64,000 nt of DNA from JAJTFW01 sp903922455 (GTDB lineage Bacteria; Bacteroidota; Bacteroidia; AKYH767-A; OLB10): contig CALQEU020000004.1 of NCBI GenBank assembly GCA_943329665.2, positions 1 through 64,000 of the forward strand, given 5' to 3'. This document shows positions 1 through 8,089 of the stretch, piece after piece; positions within the stretch are counted from its first letter, which is position 1; every line of letters starts with the position of its first letter. A program made the position numbers and the translations under genes. The notes beneath the pieces are model-generated. The model made no database searches, was not told where the DNA came from, and saw only the letters and a list, made by a program, of their open reading frames with translations.

Positions 1-429
1 GCCCCCAAACCATCGCAGACCACGGGCAGAATATTTTCTGCCCCCAAACCATCGCAGACCACGGGCAGAATATTTTCTGCCCCCAAACAATCGCAGGCTA
101 CGCGCAGAATATTTTCTGCCCCCAAACAATCGCAGACCACGGGCAGAATATTTTCTGCCCCCAAACCATCGCAGGCTACGCGCACAATATTTTCTGCCTC
201 CAAACCATCGCAGACCACGGGCAGAATATTTTCTGCCTCCAAACCATCGCAGACCACGGGCAGAATATTTTCTGCCCCCAAACCATCGCAGACCACGGGC
301 AGAATATTTTCTGCCCCCAAACCATCGCAGACCACGGGCAGAATATTTTCTGCCCCCAAACCATCGCAGGCCACGCGCAGAATATTTTCTGCCCCCAAAC
401 CATCGCAGGCCACGCGCAGAATATTTTCT
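1..429. repeat. 39-bp tandem repeat array, 11 copies
   Basis: Eleven consecutive copies of a 39-bp unit start at 1, 40, 79, 118, 157, 196, 235, 274, 313, 352 and 391. The window begins inside the array, so it may extend to the left. Each unit carries a short palindrome, GGGCAGAA / TATT / TTCTGCCC, in some units degraded to GCGCAGAA. The rest of the unit (CCAAACCATCGCAGACCAC) varies at a few positions. Because 39 is a multiple of three, the array stays open in some frames and reads as a 13-residue repeat, but nothing supports it as a gene. There are no variable spacers, so it is not CRISPR. Confidence 0.95.
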
Positions 430-434
430 GGACA

Positions 435-843
435 TACGTTATGTCGTAAATAATGTGATTTTTTTGATTGTGGGTGGAATGTGTTCACAAATGGGGGCAG
501 AAAATATTCTGCCCCTACGTTATGTCGTAAATAATGTGATTTTTTTGATTGTGGGTGGAATGTGTTCACAAATGGGGGCAGAAAATATTCTGCCCCTACG
601 TTATGTCGTAAATGATGTGATTTTTTTGATTGTGGGTGGAATGTGTTCACAAATGGGGGCAGAAAATATTCTGCCCCTACGTTATGTCGTAAATGATGTG
701 ATTTTTTTTGAATTGTGGGTGGAATGTGTTCACAAATGGGGGCAGAAAATATTCTGCCCCTATGTTATGTCGTAAATGATGTGATTTTTTTTGAATTGTG
801 GGTGGAATGTGTTCACAAATGGGGGCAGAAAATATTCTGCCCC
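435..843. repeat. 81/83-bp tandem repeat array, 5 copies, inverted relative to the 39-bp array
   Basis: Five units start at 435, 516, 597, 678 and 761. The first three are 81 bp; the last two are 83 bp because of two extra bases at the T-run. Each unit ends in the palindrome GGGGCAGAA / AATA / TTCTGCCCC, whose loop (AATA) is the reverse complement of the loop in the neighbouring 39-bp array (TATT). The two arrays therefore carry the same palindrome in opposite orientation and meet near 430. The last unit runs into the stop codon of the adjoining transposase gene. Open frames inside it are a product of the repeat length. Confidence 0.95.
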
Positions 844-1418
844 TACGGCGATTTTCGGTTGAATCGATCGCCGGCCCATTTTTTTGGGTTGTTTATGATG
901 TAATTTGAAATTCGTTGATATGAATTTTCGTTGCGAATAACGTGTTCGTAAAAATTACGTTGCCAAACGGGTTGGGGTGAAACGTTGGGGTCGTTTTCGG
1001 GCAGAAAATATTCTGCCAATACAATCCCAACAACGGATTTCGACCGAATCCATTTTGTAACACCTATTTTAAATCCTTTAACGATTGCACTGATGGATCC
1101 GGGGATCATCTTTTGGAATTTGTTGAATCGTATTTTGGTGTTTTCATTTTGATGCAATTCAATTATACCATGTATGTGATTAGGCATCACTACAAATTCG
1201 TGTAATGTTACATTTTGAAAATGCTTTGGAATGCTTCTCCAAAAATCAATTGCGGCAAATCCTGCCTCGTTATGTATCATTTTCTCGTTTAAAATTTTTC
1301 CGAATAAATGTTTTCTGTGGTAGGTCATTATAGTTACATAGTATAGACCGCTACTCGAATAATCGAAAAGTTGTAAGCGAATACTTTTGCGATTTGGTAA
1401 ATTGATTCTTTGACTCAT
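843..1418 (-). CDS. REP-associated tyrosine transposase (Y1/HUH, IS200-like TnpA_REP family)
   Basis: A 191-residue protein of the Y1 single-strand transposase family, which cuts at REP palindromes through a tyrosine-DNA intermediate. The HUH metal-binding motif is visible as MPNHIHGI (H81, H83). The C-terminal part has the RAYT-type pattern VWQRNFYEHVIRNE followed by NYIINNP; Y173 in the latter is the likely nucleophile, with Y157 as an alternative. Length is typical for RAYTs. It is a single gene beside two arrays of palindromes, the usual RAYT/REP arrangement. Residues 134-141 are encoded by a copy of the same palindrome, and the stop codon lies at the edge of the last repeat unit. No disruption is seen, so it may be active. 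Confidence 0.88.
   Translation of the reverse strand: MSQRINLPNRKSIRLQLFDYSSSGLYYVTIMTYHRKHLFGKILNEKMIHNEAGFAAIDFWRSIPKHFQNVTLHEFVVMPNHIHGIIELHQNENTKIRFNKFQKMIPGSISAIVKGFKIGVTKWIRSKSVVGIVLAEYFLPENDPNVSPQPVWQRNFYEHVIRNENSYQRISNYIINNPKKWAGDRFNRKSP
1000..1017. repeat. REP-like palindrome inside the transposase gene
   Basis: GGCAGAA / AATA / TTCTGCC, the core of the palindrome of the adjacent arrays, lies in frame inside the transposase reading frame. On the coding strand it encodes LAEYF and neighbouring residues in the variable stretch between the WIRSK and VWQRN motifs. Confidence 0.8.
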
Positions 1419-1495
1419 TTTGCTTTAAAGTGATTTGTATATGCTTGGAAAAATGCATAGAAAGATAATAAATGAAGACTCTAGAACTAGCCAGC

Positions 1496-1526
1496 AGAGA
1501 ATTTAGCTAACGAGCTATAATTCTCT
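1496..1526. repeat. Imperfect hairpin in the spacer between the transposase and transglycosylase genes
   Basis: AGAGAATTTAGCT pairs with AGCTATAATTCTCT apart from one extra base, with loop AACG. No T-run follows on either strand, so it is not a clear terminator. The rest of 1419-1679 is AT-rich and shows no gene. Confidence 0.5.
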
Positions 1527-1679
1527 GATTAATTTTATATAGCGGTGAATAGTAACTAAGGTGATGAATATTTTGCATGATAAATAAATTTTACAGAAAA
1601 GGATTTTTTGAATGTAGCGAGTAATAATTATTCCACGAAATTATAAAAAATCAAGTAAATAACAATTAATTCTAAATGC

Positions 1680-3092
1680 TTAATTCCCATTCTCCCTCAT
1701 TAACTCATTCGACTTACTCATATACTTTTGCGCCATGCCAGCATTGCCAGATAATCTGTAAGCTTTGCTTAAGCTCTCAGCAGTCATGAATGAATTCGGA
1801 AAGAAATCCATGTTAAGTCGTAATACTTGTATTACATCATCCATCTTACGTTTTTTCATGAGTTCATTGGCAAGTCGAACCAATTGGTCTTCGTTGCTTG
1901 GGTAAAGTTGATTGTTCCCTGGATTCATTTGAGCCAATTCCATTTTTAGTAATTCTACTTTTTCTGCAAAGTAGGAATAGGAAATGGTACCATCAGCTAA
2001 ATCACGTTCGTACATCAACAACGCTAATGATAATCCATTTACTTTCTCTGATGGATTCATTGTTCTGAGCGTATTGGCTAACGCTTTATCACCTTGAACT
2101 AAAAAGATACTGTCTCCGTCGAGGCGTGTAATGTTTTCAAAATTCATGATGGCAGCTAATGCAATCTGCGAATAGTTTTGACTCTCATTTTTAAAACCAC
2201 CACACTCAGTCTTCCACAGAGTTTTGATCAGCGATTGTCCGCCTTCAGTAGGATCAATTTTATTAATGGCACAAGCTAAATTTCCAGCTCCTGCATGGTA
2301 AGCATGCAATACCAAGAGTCGAAAATAAATATCAGTTTCCTTGTATGGAATATTACGACTATCCAATAGCGATTTTACTTTCGGAATGCATATAGTAGAA
2401 AGTAGTCGAGATGCACCATACGCAGCTCGTTTTAAATCGCTGCGTTCATCCACATATTTATTTACCTTCAATCCGTATTTTATAGCAACAGTGCGCATAA
2501 TTTGAAAAGGTCCGGCTGCACCTACATACGACTTTGATAAATGCTTCCCTGGACTTTCAATCAACAGAATCGTTTGCGCATACCACGGATCGACACCGTA
2601 TTCTTTAAAGTAAGAAACTGCTTTGCTGATGGTAGGAATACTCTTGCGATGTTCATAGAATTCACTTTTGCCATTCGTCACATAAAGGTCGGAGCTGTAA
2701 TCAACACAGTAATCTTGTTTTAATCGATTTTTGTAGATGGCCTTTTCCTGTTCCGATTGACTTAACCAATTTCTATAATTTGAAACTACCAAGGGAGTAC
2801 GTGAATTTGCTACGTTGATGATGCATGAATCGGGAGAAAGACAAATAATTTGTTTCCAAAAAATAGGTTGTGCAAGGGTATCCCATCCTTCCGTAAAAAG
2901 TTGATGATTGTTCACGAGTTCAATTTGACTGGTGTCGGAAGTATTAATTAGCGTTTTTCGCACCAAGTTCTCTTGCTTTATTTGCAGCGGACTTGGATTT
3001 TGCGCCTCGGCCTTTTGCACTTGATTGCAAGAGAAAAGTAGAGGGATTAAAGCGAAGGAGAGTATATAATTGAACTTATTTGTAGCGTGCAT
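1680..3092 (-). CDS. Lytic transglycosylase-like lipoprotein (SLT domain)
   Basis: A 470-residue lipoprotein predicted to cleave peptidoglycan glycan strands in the periplasm. The N-terminus is a signal peptide ending in a lipobox (LLFSC, C22). Residues about 160-330 form the SLT fold: LLIESPGKHLS with likely catalytic E179, GAAGPFQIM, then HAYHAGAGN, which matches the AYNAG motif of the family. The C-terminal 100 residues are helical and TPR-like. It is a single gene with roughly 250 bp of non-coding DNA on each side. The domain call is strong; the exact MltD/Slt subfamily is not resolved. Confidence 0.82.
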   Translation of the reverse strand: MHATNKFNYILSFALIPLLFSCNQVQKAEAQNPSPLQIKQENLVRKTLINTSDTSQIELVNNHQLFTEGWDTLAQPIFWKQIICLSPDSCIINVANSRTPLVVSNYRNWLSQSEQEKAIYKNRLKQDYCVDYSSDLYVTNGKSEFYEHRKSIPTISKAVSYFKEYGVDPWYAQTILLIESPGKHLSKSYVGAAGPFQIMRTVAIKYGLKVNKYVDERSDLKRAAYGASRLLSTICIPKVKSLLDSRNIPYKETDIYFRLLVLHAYHAGAGNLACAINKIDPTEGGQSLIKTLWKTECGGFKNESQNYSQIALAAIMNFENITRLDGDSIFLVQGDKALANTLRTMNPSEKVNGLSLALLMYERDLADGTISYSYFAEKVELLKMELAQMNPGNNQLYPSNEDQLVRLANELMKKRKMDDVIQVLRLNMDFFPNSFMTAESLSKAYRLSGNAGMAQKYMSKSNELMRENGN

Positions 3093-3342
3093 TTTTCTTT
3101 TTCTAATTTGTTACGAATGAGGAGCCAAGTGGTTACTGAACTCTTCAATGTACTAATTTACAATTTTACGGGTGGTTTTCAAAGCTAATTATATAGGGAG
3201 CTTCAATTTTGTAAGATTTATTATCTTATCAACGATGAAGTGTGGAAAGCATTGCATCTTCTCTGTACAAAAGTTCGGTTTTAGTCTAAATATTCGGTAT
3301 TCTACCAACTTAGTATTAATTTAGCATAAAATTAGGCTATAG

Positions 3343-3810
3343 ATGGAAGGTAAGATTTTTAAGGATTCTATTGAAATAACGGTTTCTGAAGAGCTAAAAC
3401 TGTTCATTCGCTCGATGGCTTCATCGTATCATTTCGTGTTTCAGCAGGAAAAATATGATTTTGTGCAAAGAGCTATGCAAATTGATTTGGTGGATCTCAA
3501 CGGTGTTGCCCAGCTTGCCCAACGTTTTGCTGCTCAAAGGGCCAAGGAGAAGATGGAATTGTCGAAAGAAGAGATTTATTTACTTTATACCATGATGGAG
3601 ATGGTTTGCCGTAGTTTCTTGCATGATGTGGGCGACGATTATAAGCTGATAGCCATGAAGGTGAATCAAATTTCAGAACAGAAGTACAATGAAGTGAGAA
3701 GTACTGAATTGTTGATTGCTCAAACGCTGCTGCAACAGTTAAAATCTGATTTTGATGAGGATCCGGATTTTGAGGAAATCAGAGAGCGAATCAACTTGAT
3801 GGATACTTAA
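3343..3810 (+). CDS. Conserved hypothetical protein, 155 aa, helical
   Basis: I do not recognise a family. The protein is soluble, rich in Glu, Lys and Leu, with no signal peptide or membrane segment. It looks all-helical, with a very acidic stretch near the C-terminus (DFDEDPDFEEI). The ATG at 3343 is the only good start. It stands alone between the divergent transglycosylase gene and the convergent gmhB. A weak terminator-like hairpin follows the stop. Confidence 0.65.
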   Translation: MEGKIFKDSIEITVSEELKLFIRSMASSYHFVFQQEKYDFVQRAMQIDLVDLNGVAQLAQRFAAQRAKEKMELSKEEIYLLYTMMEMVCRSFLHDVGDDYKLIAMKVNQISEQKYNEVRSTELLIAQTLLQQLKSDFDEDPDFEEIRERINLMDT

Positions 3811-3816
3811 AATTTA

Positions 3817-3842
3817 AACGCAACGAACGCAGCGTTTTTTAG
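3817..3842 (+). terminator. Weak terminator-like hairpin after the 155-aa gene
   Basis: Short arms AACGC and GCGTT enclose a ten-base loop and are followed by a T-run. The stem is only five pairs. It ends the upstream plus-strand gene before the convergent gmhB. Confidence 0.35.
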
Positions 3843-3956
3843 TTAGAGTATTGCAGCGGTCGCAGCGTAAAATTTTACTGCTGATAAGTGATCATATTAA
3901 ATCATCACCATCATAAAAAATCTGTGTTCAATTATACAGAAATGAATAGTATAAAA

Positions 3957-4511
3957 CTAAAATATTTCGAGGGTTCTGTTTTGAACTTTTATTGCAAATT
4001 CAAACAACGAATCCGCTTCAAAATCGGCGTTGTTAATTTGGGATACGTTGGTAAATATTTTTTTATCATCAATGAATAACGTTCGCATTTGCAAGGCTTT
4101 TCCAAAGTCCATATCAGAGATTGAATTGCCGACCATCAAACTGTTGTGAAAATCAATTTCAGGAAAATCTTCCTGTGCGCAAAGCCCCATGTAAGGTGAA
4201 GGTTTTCTTTTGGAGCTGTTTCGGTCTTCATCGGTAGCAGCGTACACTTTATGGATGATAATGTCGCGATCCTTGCATTGCTCTACCATCTTATCATGGA
4301 TGTTGTCGAGTGCTTCTTGTGTCATAAATCCAGCTCCAACACCACGTTGATTGGTAACAACAATAATGCGTTCAAATTTTTCCTGAAGTAGTTGTAAAGC
4401 ATCAAAAATATGTGGCTCAAAAATAAACTGATCCCATGTTTTAACATAGTCGTTGTGAATTTCAGAGTTGATGACTCCATCACGGTCTAGGAATAAGGTA
4501 GCTATGCTCAC
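3957..4511 (-). CDS. gmhB: HAD-IIIA phosphatase, GmhB-like (heptose bisphosphate 7-phosphatase)
   Basis: A 184-residue HAD phosphatase likely to remove the 7-phosphate of D-glycero-D-manno-heptose 1,7-bisphosphate in ADP-heptose/GDP-heptose synthesis. Motif I is LFLDRDGVIN (nucleophile D9, acid D11), motif II VVTNQRGVG (residues 51-59), and the C-terminal acidic motif GNSISDMDFG. The start overlaps the gmhA stop by four bases (ATGA), and the pairing with gmhA is the main support for the substrate. The Cys/His zinc loop present in many GmhB and HisB-N proteins is absent here (TDEDRNSSKRKPSP in its place), so the symbol is likely but not certain. Confidence 0.8.
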   Translation of the reverse strand: MSIATLFLDRDGVINSEIHNDYVKTWDQFIFEPHIFDALQLLQEKFERIIVVTNQRGVGAGFMTQEALDNIHDKMVEQCKDRDIIIHKVYAATDEDRNSSKRKPSPYMGLCAQEDFPEIDFHNSLMVGNSISDMDFGKALQMRTLFIDDKKIFTNVSQINNADFEADSLFEFAIKVQNRTLEIF

Positions 4512-5089
4512 GAGTTGGTTTTAAATAATTGCTCTTCGATGATTTGACAAATAATATGTCCCATCAAAATATGTGTTTCTTGAATGCGTGGCGTGTCTCT
4601 ACTTGGCGACATCAGTAAATGATCGCATAAATCTTTCATTTTTCCACCGCCTTCACCCGTCATGCCTACAGTAATCATTTCTAAATCGCGCGCCTGCTGT
4701 AATGCATTGATGATGTTTTTGGAATTGCCAGAGGTAGATATCCCCACTAAGACATCACCTTTTCTTCCGCTCGCTTTTACCATGCGACTGTAAACAACAT
4801 CAAAAGAATAGTCATTGGCCACAGCAGTGATGAATGAACTGTTTACATGTAAAGCTTCGGAGTATAATGGATCGCGATCGGTATAAAATCTACCGGATAA
4901 TTCTGCCGCGAGGTGTTGCGCATCGGCTGCACTTCCTCCATTTCCACAAAAGAGTACTTTTCCACCAGCCCGAAATACGTTGGCACATGTGTTGGCAACA
5001 ATCTGAATGTTTTGTTGCATAGCATCGTCTTGCAATAACTTTTGCTTGACTTCAATGGAGGCTTTGATAATATCGTGGATGGAATTCAT
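4508..5089 (-). CDS. gmhA: Phosphoheptose isomerase (sedoheptulose 7-phosphate isomerase)
   Basis: A 193-residue SIS-domain enzyme converting sedoheptulose 7-phosphate to D-glycero-D-manno-heptose 7-phosphate, the first step of heptose synthesis for LPS core. GNGGSAADAQHLAAEL (residues 49-64) and GISTSGNSKN (117-126) are the sugar-phosphate binding loops; E63 and H178 fit the catalytic Glu and His of GmhA. Length matches the family. It leads a two-gene overlap with gmhB. A TATCTTTG -7 element lies 7 nt upstream of its ATG. Confidence 0.92.
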   Translation of the reverse strand: MNSIHDIIKASIEVKQKLLQDDAMQQNIQIVANTCANVFRAGGKVLFCGNGGSAADAQHLAAELSGRFYTDRDPLYSEALHVNSSFITAVANDYSFDVVYSRMVKASGRKGDVLVGISTSGNSKNIINALQQARDLEMITVGMTGEGGGKMKDLCDHLLMSPSRDTPRIQETHILMGHIICQIIEEQLFKTNS

Positions 5090-5096
5090 TTGTATA

Positions 5097-5104
5097 CAAA
5101 GATA
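5097..5104 (-). promoter_or_regulatory. -7 promoter element TATCTTTG for gmhA
   Basis: A perfect match to the Bacteroidota -7 consensus TAnnTTTG, ending 7 nt before the gmhA ATG. No confident -33 TTG-type box was assigned. Confidence 0.6.
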
Positions 5105-5131
5105 ATAAGCAGTTTCTAATTATTTCAATTT

Positions 5132-6274
5132 TTACTTTTTAGATGGTGCCAGCAACGTCTCAATAAACGATTTCCAGGTGTACTTTTTCTTTTCTTCTTG
5201 GATGGCAGGCAAATAATTGATCTGATTTTTTTCAGCTATGAATCGATTGAGTTGAGCCGTAATGCTTGACACATTTGCATCTGCTACATATCCTGTTTTT
5301 CCATCTAAAACGATTTCTCCGAGTCCACCTACTTTGGTGACCAACATGGGCTTCTCGAAATGAAAGGCCAATTGCGAAATTCCACTTTGGGTAGCCGTTC
5401 GGTAAGTTTGCGTGATGAGATCAGCAATGGAGAAGTAATATTTGATTTGTTCGTCGGGAATGTATCGATTGTGGATAATGACTTGTTCTTCGATGCCCAG
5501 CTTTTTTATTTGCTCAAGATAGGAGGCAGGGTCATCGTAAAATTCACCAGCAATGATGAGTTGGTATTCTTGTCGAGCTTTATCCGATTTTGCAAAACTC
5601 TCAAGCAGTAAATCCAAGCCTTTGTATTTGCGAATGAGTCCAAAAAAAAGCAAATACTTTCCGCTAGGGCTTAAGCCTAGTTTATTCGCGGCCTCTTCCT
5701 TGGAAATGGCTTTTCCATAATGATCATAAACAGGGTGAGGACTATAACGGCAATGGCTATCCGAAAATTGTTTTAGGTCTTGAGTGACTTGGTGCGACAT
5801 CGACATAAAATCGTCACAAGTATGGGTGAAGTATTTCGTTAAAGGCACATCACCAATACGCTTTTCGTGTGGGATGATGTTGTCGAGGAGTCCGGTAATA
5901 CGCGTTTTTTTATTTCTCTTGACAATGCGACCAATCTTCCCTAAGCAAGGAGCCATAAAGGGAATCCAAAATCGCAAGATCAAATGATCGGGTGCTAATT
6001 TTTTTATTTCTGATCCAATCTTCCACCAATTTAATGGATTTATAGAATGAACTTTCACCTGAATATCTAAATTTTTAGGAGCTGGATCGGTGGAGTATTG
6101 CGTTTTTCCTGGAAAAAGAAAGTTGGGATATTGGTAGCAGAAAGTATAGATCGTTACGCGGTGCCCATCTTCCTGTAAAGCCAATGCCAAACGCTCATTA
6201 AAAGCGGCAATGCCACCACGCAAAGGGTGTGCAGGACCTACAATAATGATATGTTTAGCAGATGAGTGAGTCAT
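5132..6274 (-). CDS. Glycosyltransferase, family 4-like
   Basis: A 380-residue GT-B glycosyltransferase. The N-terminal domain opens with IIIVGPAHPLRGGIAAFNERLA, the nucleotide-fold and glycine-rich loop typical of GT4 enzymes. The C-terminal half has LLFFGLIRKYKGLDLLLESF and the donor-binding QSGISQLAFHFEKPMLVTKVGGLGEIV. There is no signal peptide or membrane span, so it acts on the cytoplasmic face of the membrane. It lies between the heptose genes and a GT2 gene on the same strand, which suggests a role in surface polysaccharide or LPS. Donor and acceptor cannot be read from sequence. Confidence 0.82.
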   Translation of the reverse strand: MTHSSAKHIIIVGPAHPLRGGIAAFNERLALALQEDGHRVTIYTFCYQYPNFLFPGKTQYSTDPAPKNLDIQVKVHSINPLNWWKIGSEIKKLAPDHLILRFWIPFMAPCLGKIGRIVKRNKKTRITGLLDNIIPHEKRIGDVPLTKYFTHTCDDFMSMSHQVTQDLKQFSDSHCRYSPHPVYDHYGKAISKEEAANKLGLSPSGKYLLFFGLIRKYKGLDLLLESFAKSDKARQEYQLIIAGEFYDDPASYLEQIKKLGIEEQVIIHNRYIPDEQIKYYFSIADLITQTYRTATQSGISQLAFHFEKPMLVTKVGGLGEIVLDGKTGYVADANVSSITAQLNRFIAEKNQINYLPAIQEEKKKYTWKSFIETLLAPSKK

Positions 6275-6314
6275 TCGCTTTATCTATTTCAGTAGTGGGT
6301 TTCACGACTGAAAA

Positions 6315-7286
6315 TTAACAGTTTTCAGTGGATTCAATCAAGTAGTGATTGCGTTCCGTGCTGGATCGACCCACTAATTCAGAAATAAATCCGGCAAGGA
6401 ATAATTGTGTTCCAAGAACCATGCACGTTAATGCAATATAAAAGGAGGGACGGTTCGTGATGAGCCGAGCATATTCATTTGCATATACTGCCCATAATTT
6501 ACTTACTCCCAAATAAGCGGCAAGCATAAATCCGATTAAGAACATCAACGTACCCAACGTGCCAAATAAATGCATGGGACGTTTTCCAAAACGTGAAACG
6601 AAAGAAATGGAAAGCAAATCTAAAAATCCGTTTACGAATCTTTCTAAACCGAATTTAGTAATTCCGTATTTTCTGGCTCTGTGCTCTACAGATTTCTCGG
6701 TAATTTTTGAGAATCCCGCCCACTTGGCTATCACTGGAATATAACGGTGCATCTCTCCGTACACTTCAATGCTTTTCACCACATCGATGCGATACGATTT
6801 CAATCCGCAGTTAAAGTCGTGCAAATTATTGATGCCCGACATTTTTCGTGTTGCCCAATTAAAAAATTTACTGGGTATGGTTTTGCTTATGGGATCATAC
6901 CGTTTTTGCTTCCATCCCGATACCAGATCAAATCCATCTTCTACAATCATCTTATATAATCCTGGAATTTCATCTGGACTATCTTGCATATCAGCATCCA
7001 TAGTAATCACCACTTTTCCTGATGCTAATTCGAATCCCTTTTGGAGAGCAGCTGATTTTCCGTAGTTGCGACGAAATTTAATGCCTTTAAAAGATGGGTT
7101 TTGAGTACAAATGGATTGAACTACTTTCCAAGAATTATCCTTACTACCATCGTCAATCAGAATAGCTTCGTAAGAATATCCTTCTTTCTTCATCACACGA
7201 TCGATCCATTGACTTAATTCAGGAAGGGATTCGTCTTCATTATACAGTGGAACCACCACCGAAATGTCAAATTGGGCTAAGCTCAT
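6315..7286 (-). CDS. Glycosyltransferase family 2, membrane-anchored (DPM1/GtrB-like)
   Basis: A 323-residue protein with a GT2 domain: SVVVPLYNEDESL at the N-terminus, ILIDDGSKDNSW (nucleotide binding) and the metal-binding region MDADMQDSPDE. Two hydrophobic segments near the C-terminus (about 240-262 and 285-308) match the polyprenyl-phosphate glycosyltransferase layout. It probably loads a sugar onto a lipid carrier for envelope glycan assembly. Its ATG overlaps the stop of the DUF4199 gene by four bases, so the two are co-transcribed. Confidence 0.88.
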   Translation of the reverse strand: MSLAQFDISVVVPLYNEDESLPELSQWIDRVMKKEGYSYEAILIDDGSKDNSWKVVQSICTQNPSFKGIKFRRNYGKSAALQKGFELASGKVVITMDADMQDSPDEIPGLYKMIVEDGFDLVSGWKQKRYDPISKTIPSKFFNWATRKMSGINNLHDFNCGLKSYRIDVVKSIEVYGEMHRYIPVIAKWAGFSKITEKSVEHRARKYGITKFGLERFVNGFLDLLSISFVSRFGKRPMHLFGTLGTLMFLIGFMLAAYLGVSKLWAVYANEYARLITNRPSFYIALTCMVLGTQLFLAGFISELVGRSSTERNHYLIESTENC

Positions 7287-7819
7287 TCTTCGTCTTGAAA
7301 GTTAGGTTCTCTTCTTAAAAAGGCCGCTACAATAAAGGCACATAGTAATCCGCCCATCATTTTGTTAAAAATATCGCCGCTCGTTACTTCTAACATTTCC
7401 ATATTCGTAATGCTTTGCACCGATTGGTCGAAAGCAGATTCTCCCATAATGGATTTCATCATTCCTTCCGTTAATTCCATGGCTTCGAGGCTCTCTTGTT
7501 TGAAACGATCGAGGATTTCACCATCTATATAGGACACAAAAAACCAAGATAAAGCGCCAAAAACAAAGGCTGCTGCGCAAGCGGTGAGGAAACTAATACG
7601 GAATCCATTCCAGTACATAAGAAATCCTCCATTCTCATAATTCCGATAATGCCGTGTTGCTAAAACCATGAAAATAATTGGTACCCAAGCTCCTAACCAT
7701 GAGGATGGTCCCAATGGGTTGAAGTTCATCCAATATAGAATCAAGAAAACAATGAATGATACTAAACCGCTGAGGGCTCCGTAGTTTAACGCTGTTTTTA
7801 ATACTGGAGGGCTTTGCAT
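7283..7819 (-). CDS. DUF4199 family membrane protein
   Basis: A 178-residue protein with about four hydrophobic segments: near residues 13-29, 42-53, 73-93 and close to the C-terminus (GGLLCAFIVAAFL). Pattern and length match DUF4199, a Bacteroidota-restricted family of unknown function often placed next to a DPM1-like glycosyltransferase, as here. A TAAATTTG -7 element ends 5 nt before the ATG, so the transcript would be nearly leaderless. Confidence 0.8.
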   Translation of the reverse strand: MQSPPVLKTALNYGALSGLVSFIVFLILYWMNFNPLGPSSWLGAWVPIIFMVLATRHYRNYENGGFLMYWNGFRISFLTACAAAFVFGALSWFFVSYIDGEILDRFKQESLEAMELTEGMMKSIMGESAFDQSVQSITNMEMLEVTSGDIFNKMMGGLLCAFIVAAFLRREPNFQDEE

Positions 7820-7824
7820 TTGCG

Positions 7825-7832
7825 CAAATTTA
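7825..7832 (-). promoter_or_regulatory. -7 promoter element TAAATTTG for the DUF4199-GT2 operon
   Basis: Matches TAnnTTTG and ends 5 nt upstream of the start codon, implying a very short or absent 5' leader. Confidence 0.6.
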
Positions 7833-7891
7833 ACTCAAAAAACTTTTCGGAAAAAATTGATTTTCAACAATCCCAAAATAGTAGAAAAAAA

Positions 7892-7992
7892 GAATGGGTA
7901 AGCTACTTATATCGCACCGCTCAACCACTTATCCTTGCTACCTTCCGGTCCTGGGGAGGTTTGTAGGAGCTGATCGTATAAGACTTACCCAG
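7892..7992 (-). ncRNA. ffs: Small signal recognition particle RNA (4.5S type)
   Basis: The minus strand contains the conserved SRP domain IV core around 7930-7957: CCCCAGGACCGGAAGGTAGC, with the GGAA tetraloop and the internal-loop AGCA. Outer strands GGGTAAG and CTTACCC (about 7896-7902 and 7984-7990) close a long helix of about 100 nt, the size of the small bacterial SRP RNA. It is the RNA component of the co-translational membrane-targeting particle, partner of Ffh. It sits between the DUF4199 and fsa genes. Ends are estimated from the helix to within several bases. Confidence 0.9.
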
Positions 7993-8060
7993 GACAAAAG
8001 TACAAAATCTAATCTTACTACTGTTTTTTAACAAATGAAATTTTGCACGGATTAGAATAT

Positions 8061-8068
8061 TAGTTTTG
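8061..8068 (+). promoter_or_regulatory. -7 promoter element TAGTTTTG for fsa
   Basis: Matches TAnnTTTG and lies 21 nt upstream of the ATG at 8090. Its position makes a start inside this box (TTTG) unlikely and supports the ATG. Confidence 0.55.
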
Positions 8069-8089
8069 CGAAACACTAAATCATCAACC

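Noticed and set aside
176..403. Minus-strand open frame with a 13-residue repeat
   Set aside because: It is the 39-bp array read in frame; no start context, and the unit length alone keeps it open.
1..429. CRISPR array
   Set aside because: Units are contiguous with no spacers, and no cas genes are present.
455..903. Plus-strand frames through the 81/83-bp array
   Set aside because: Repeat artefact; the frame changes where the unit length changes from 81 to 83 bp.
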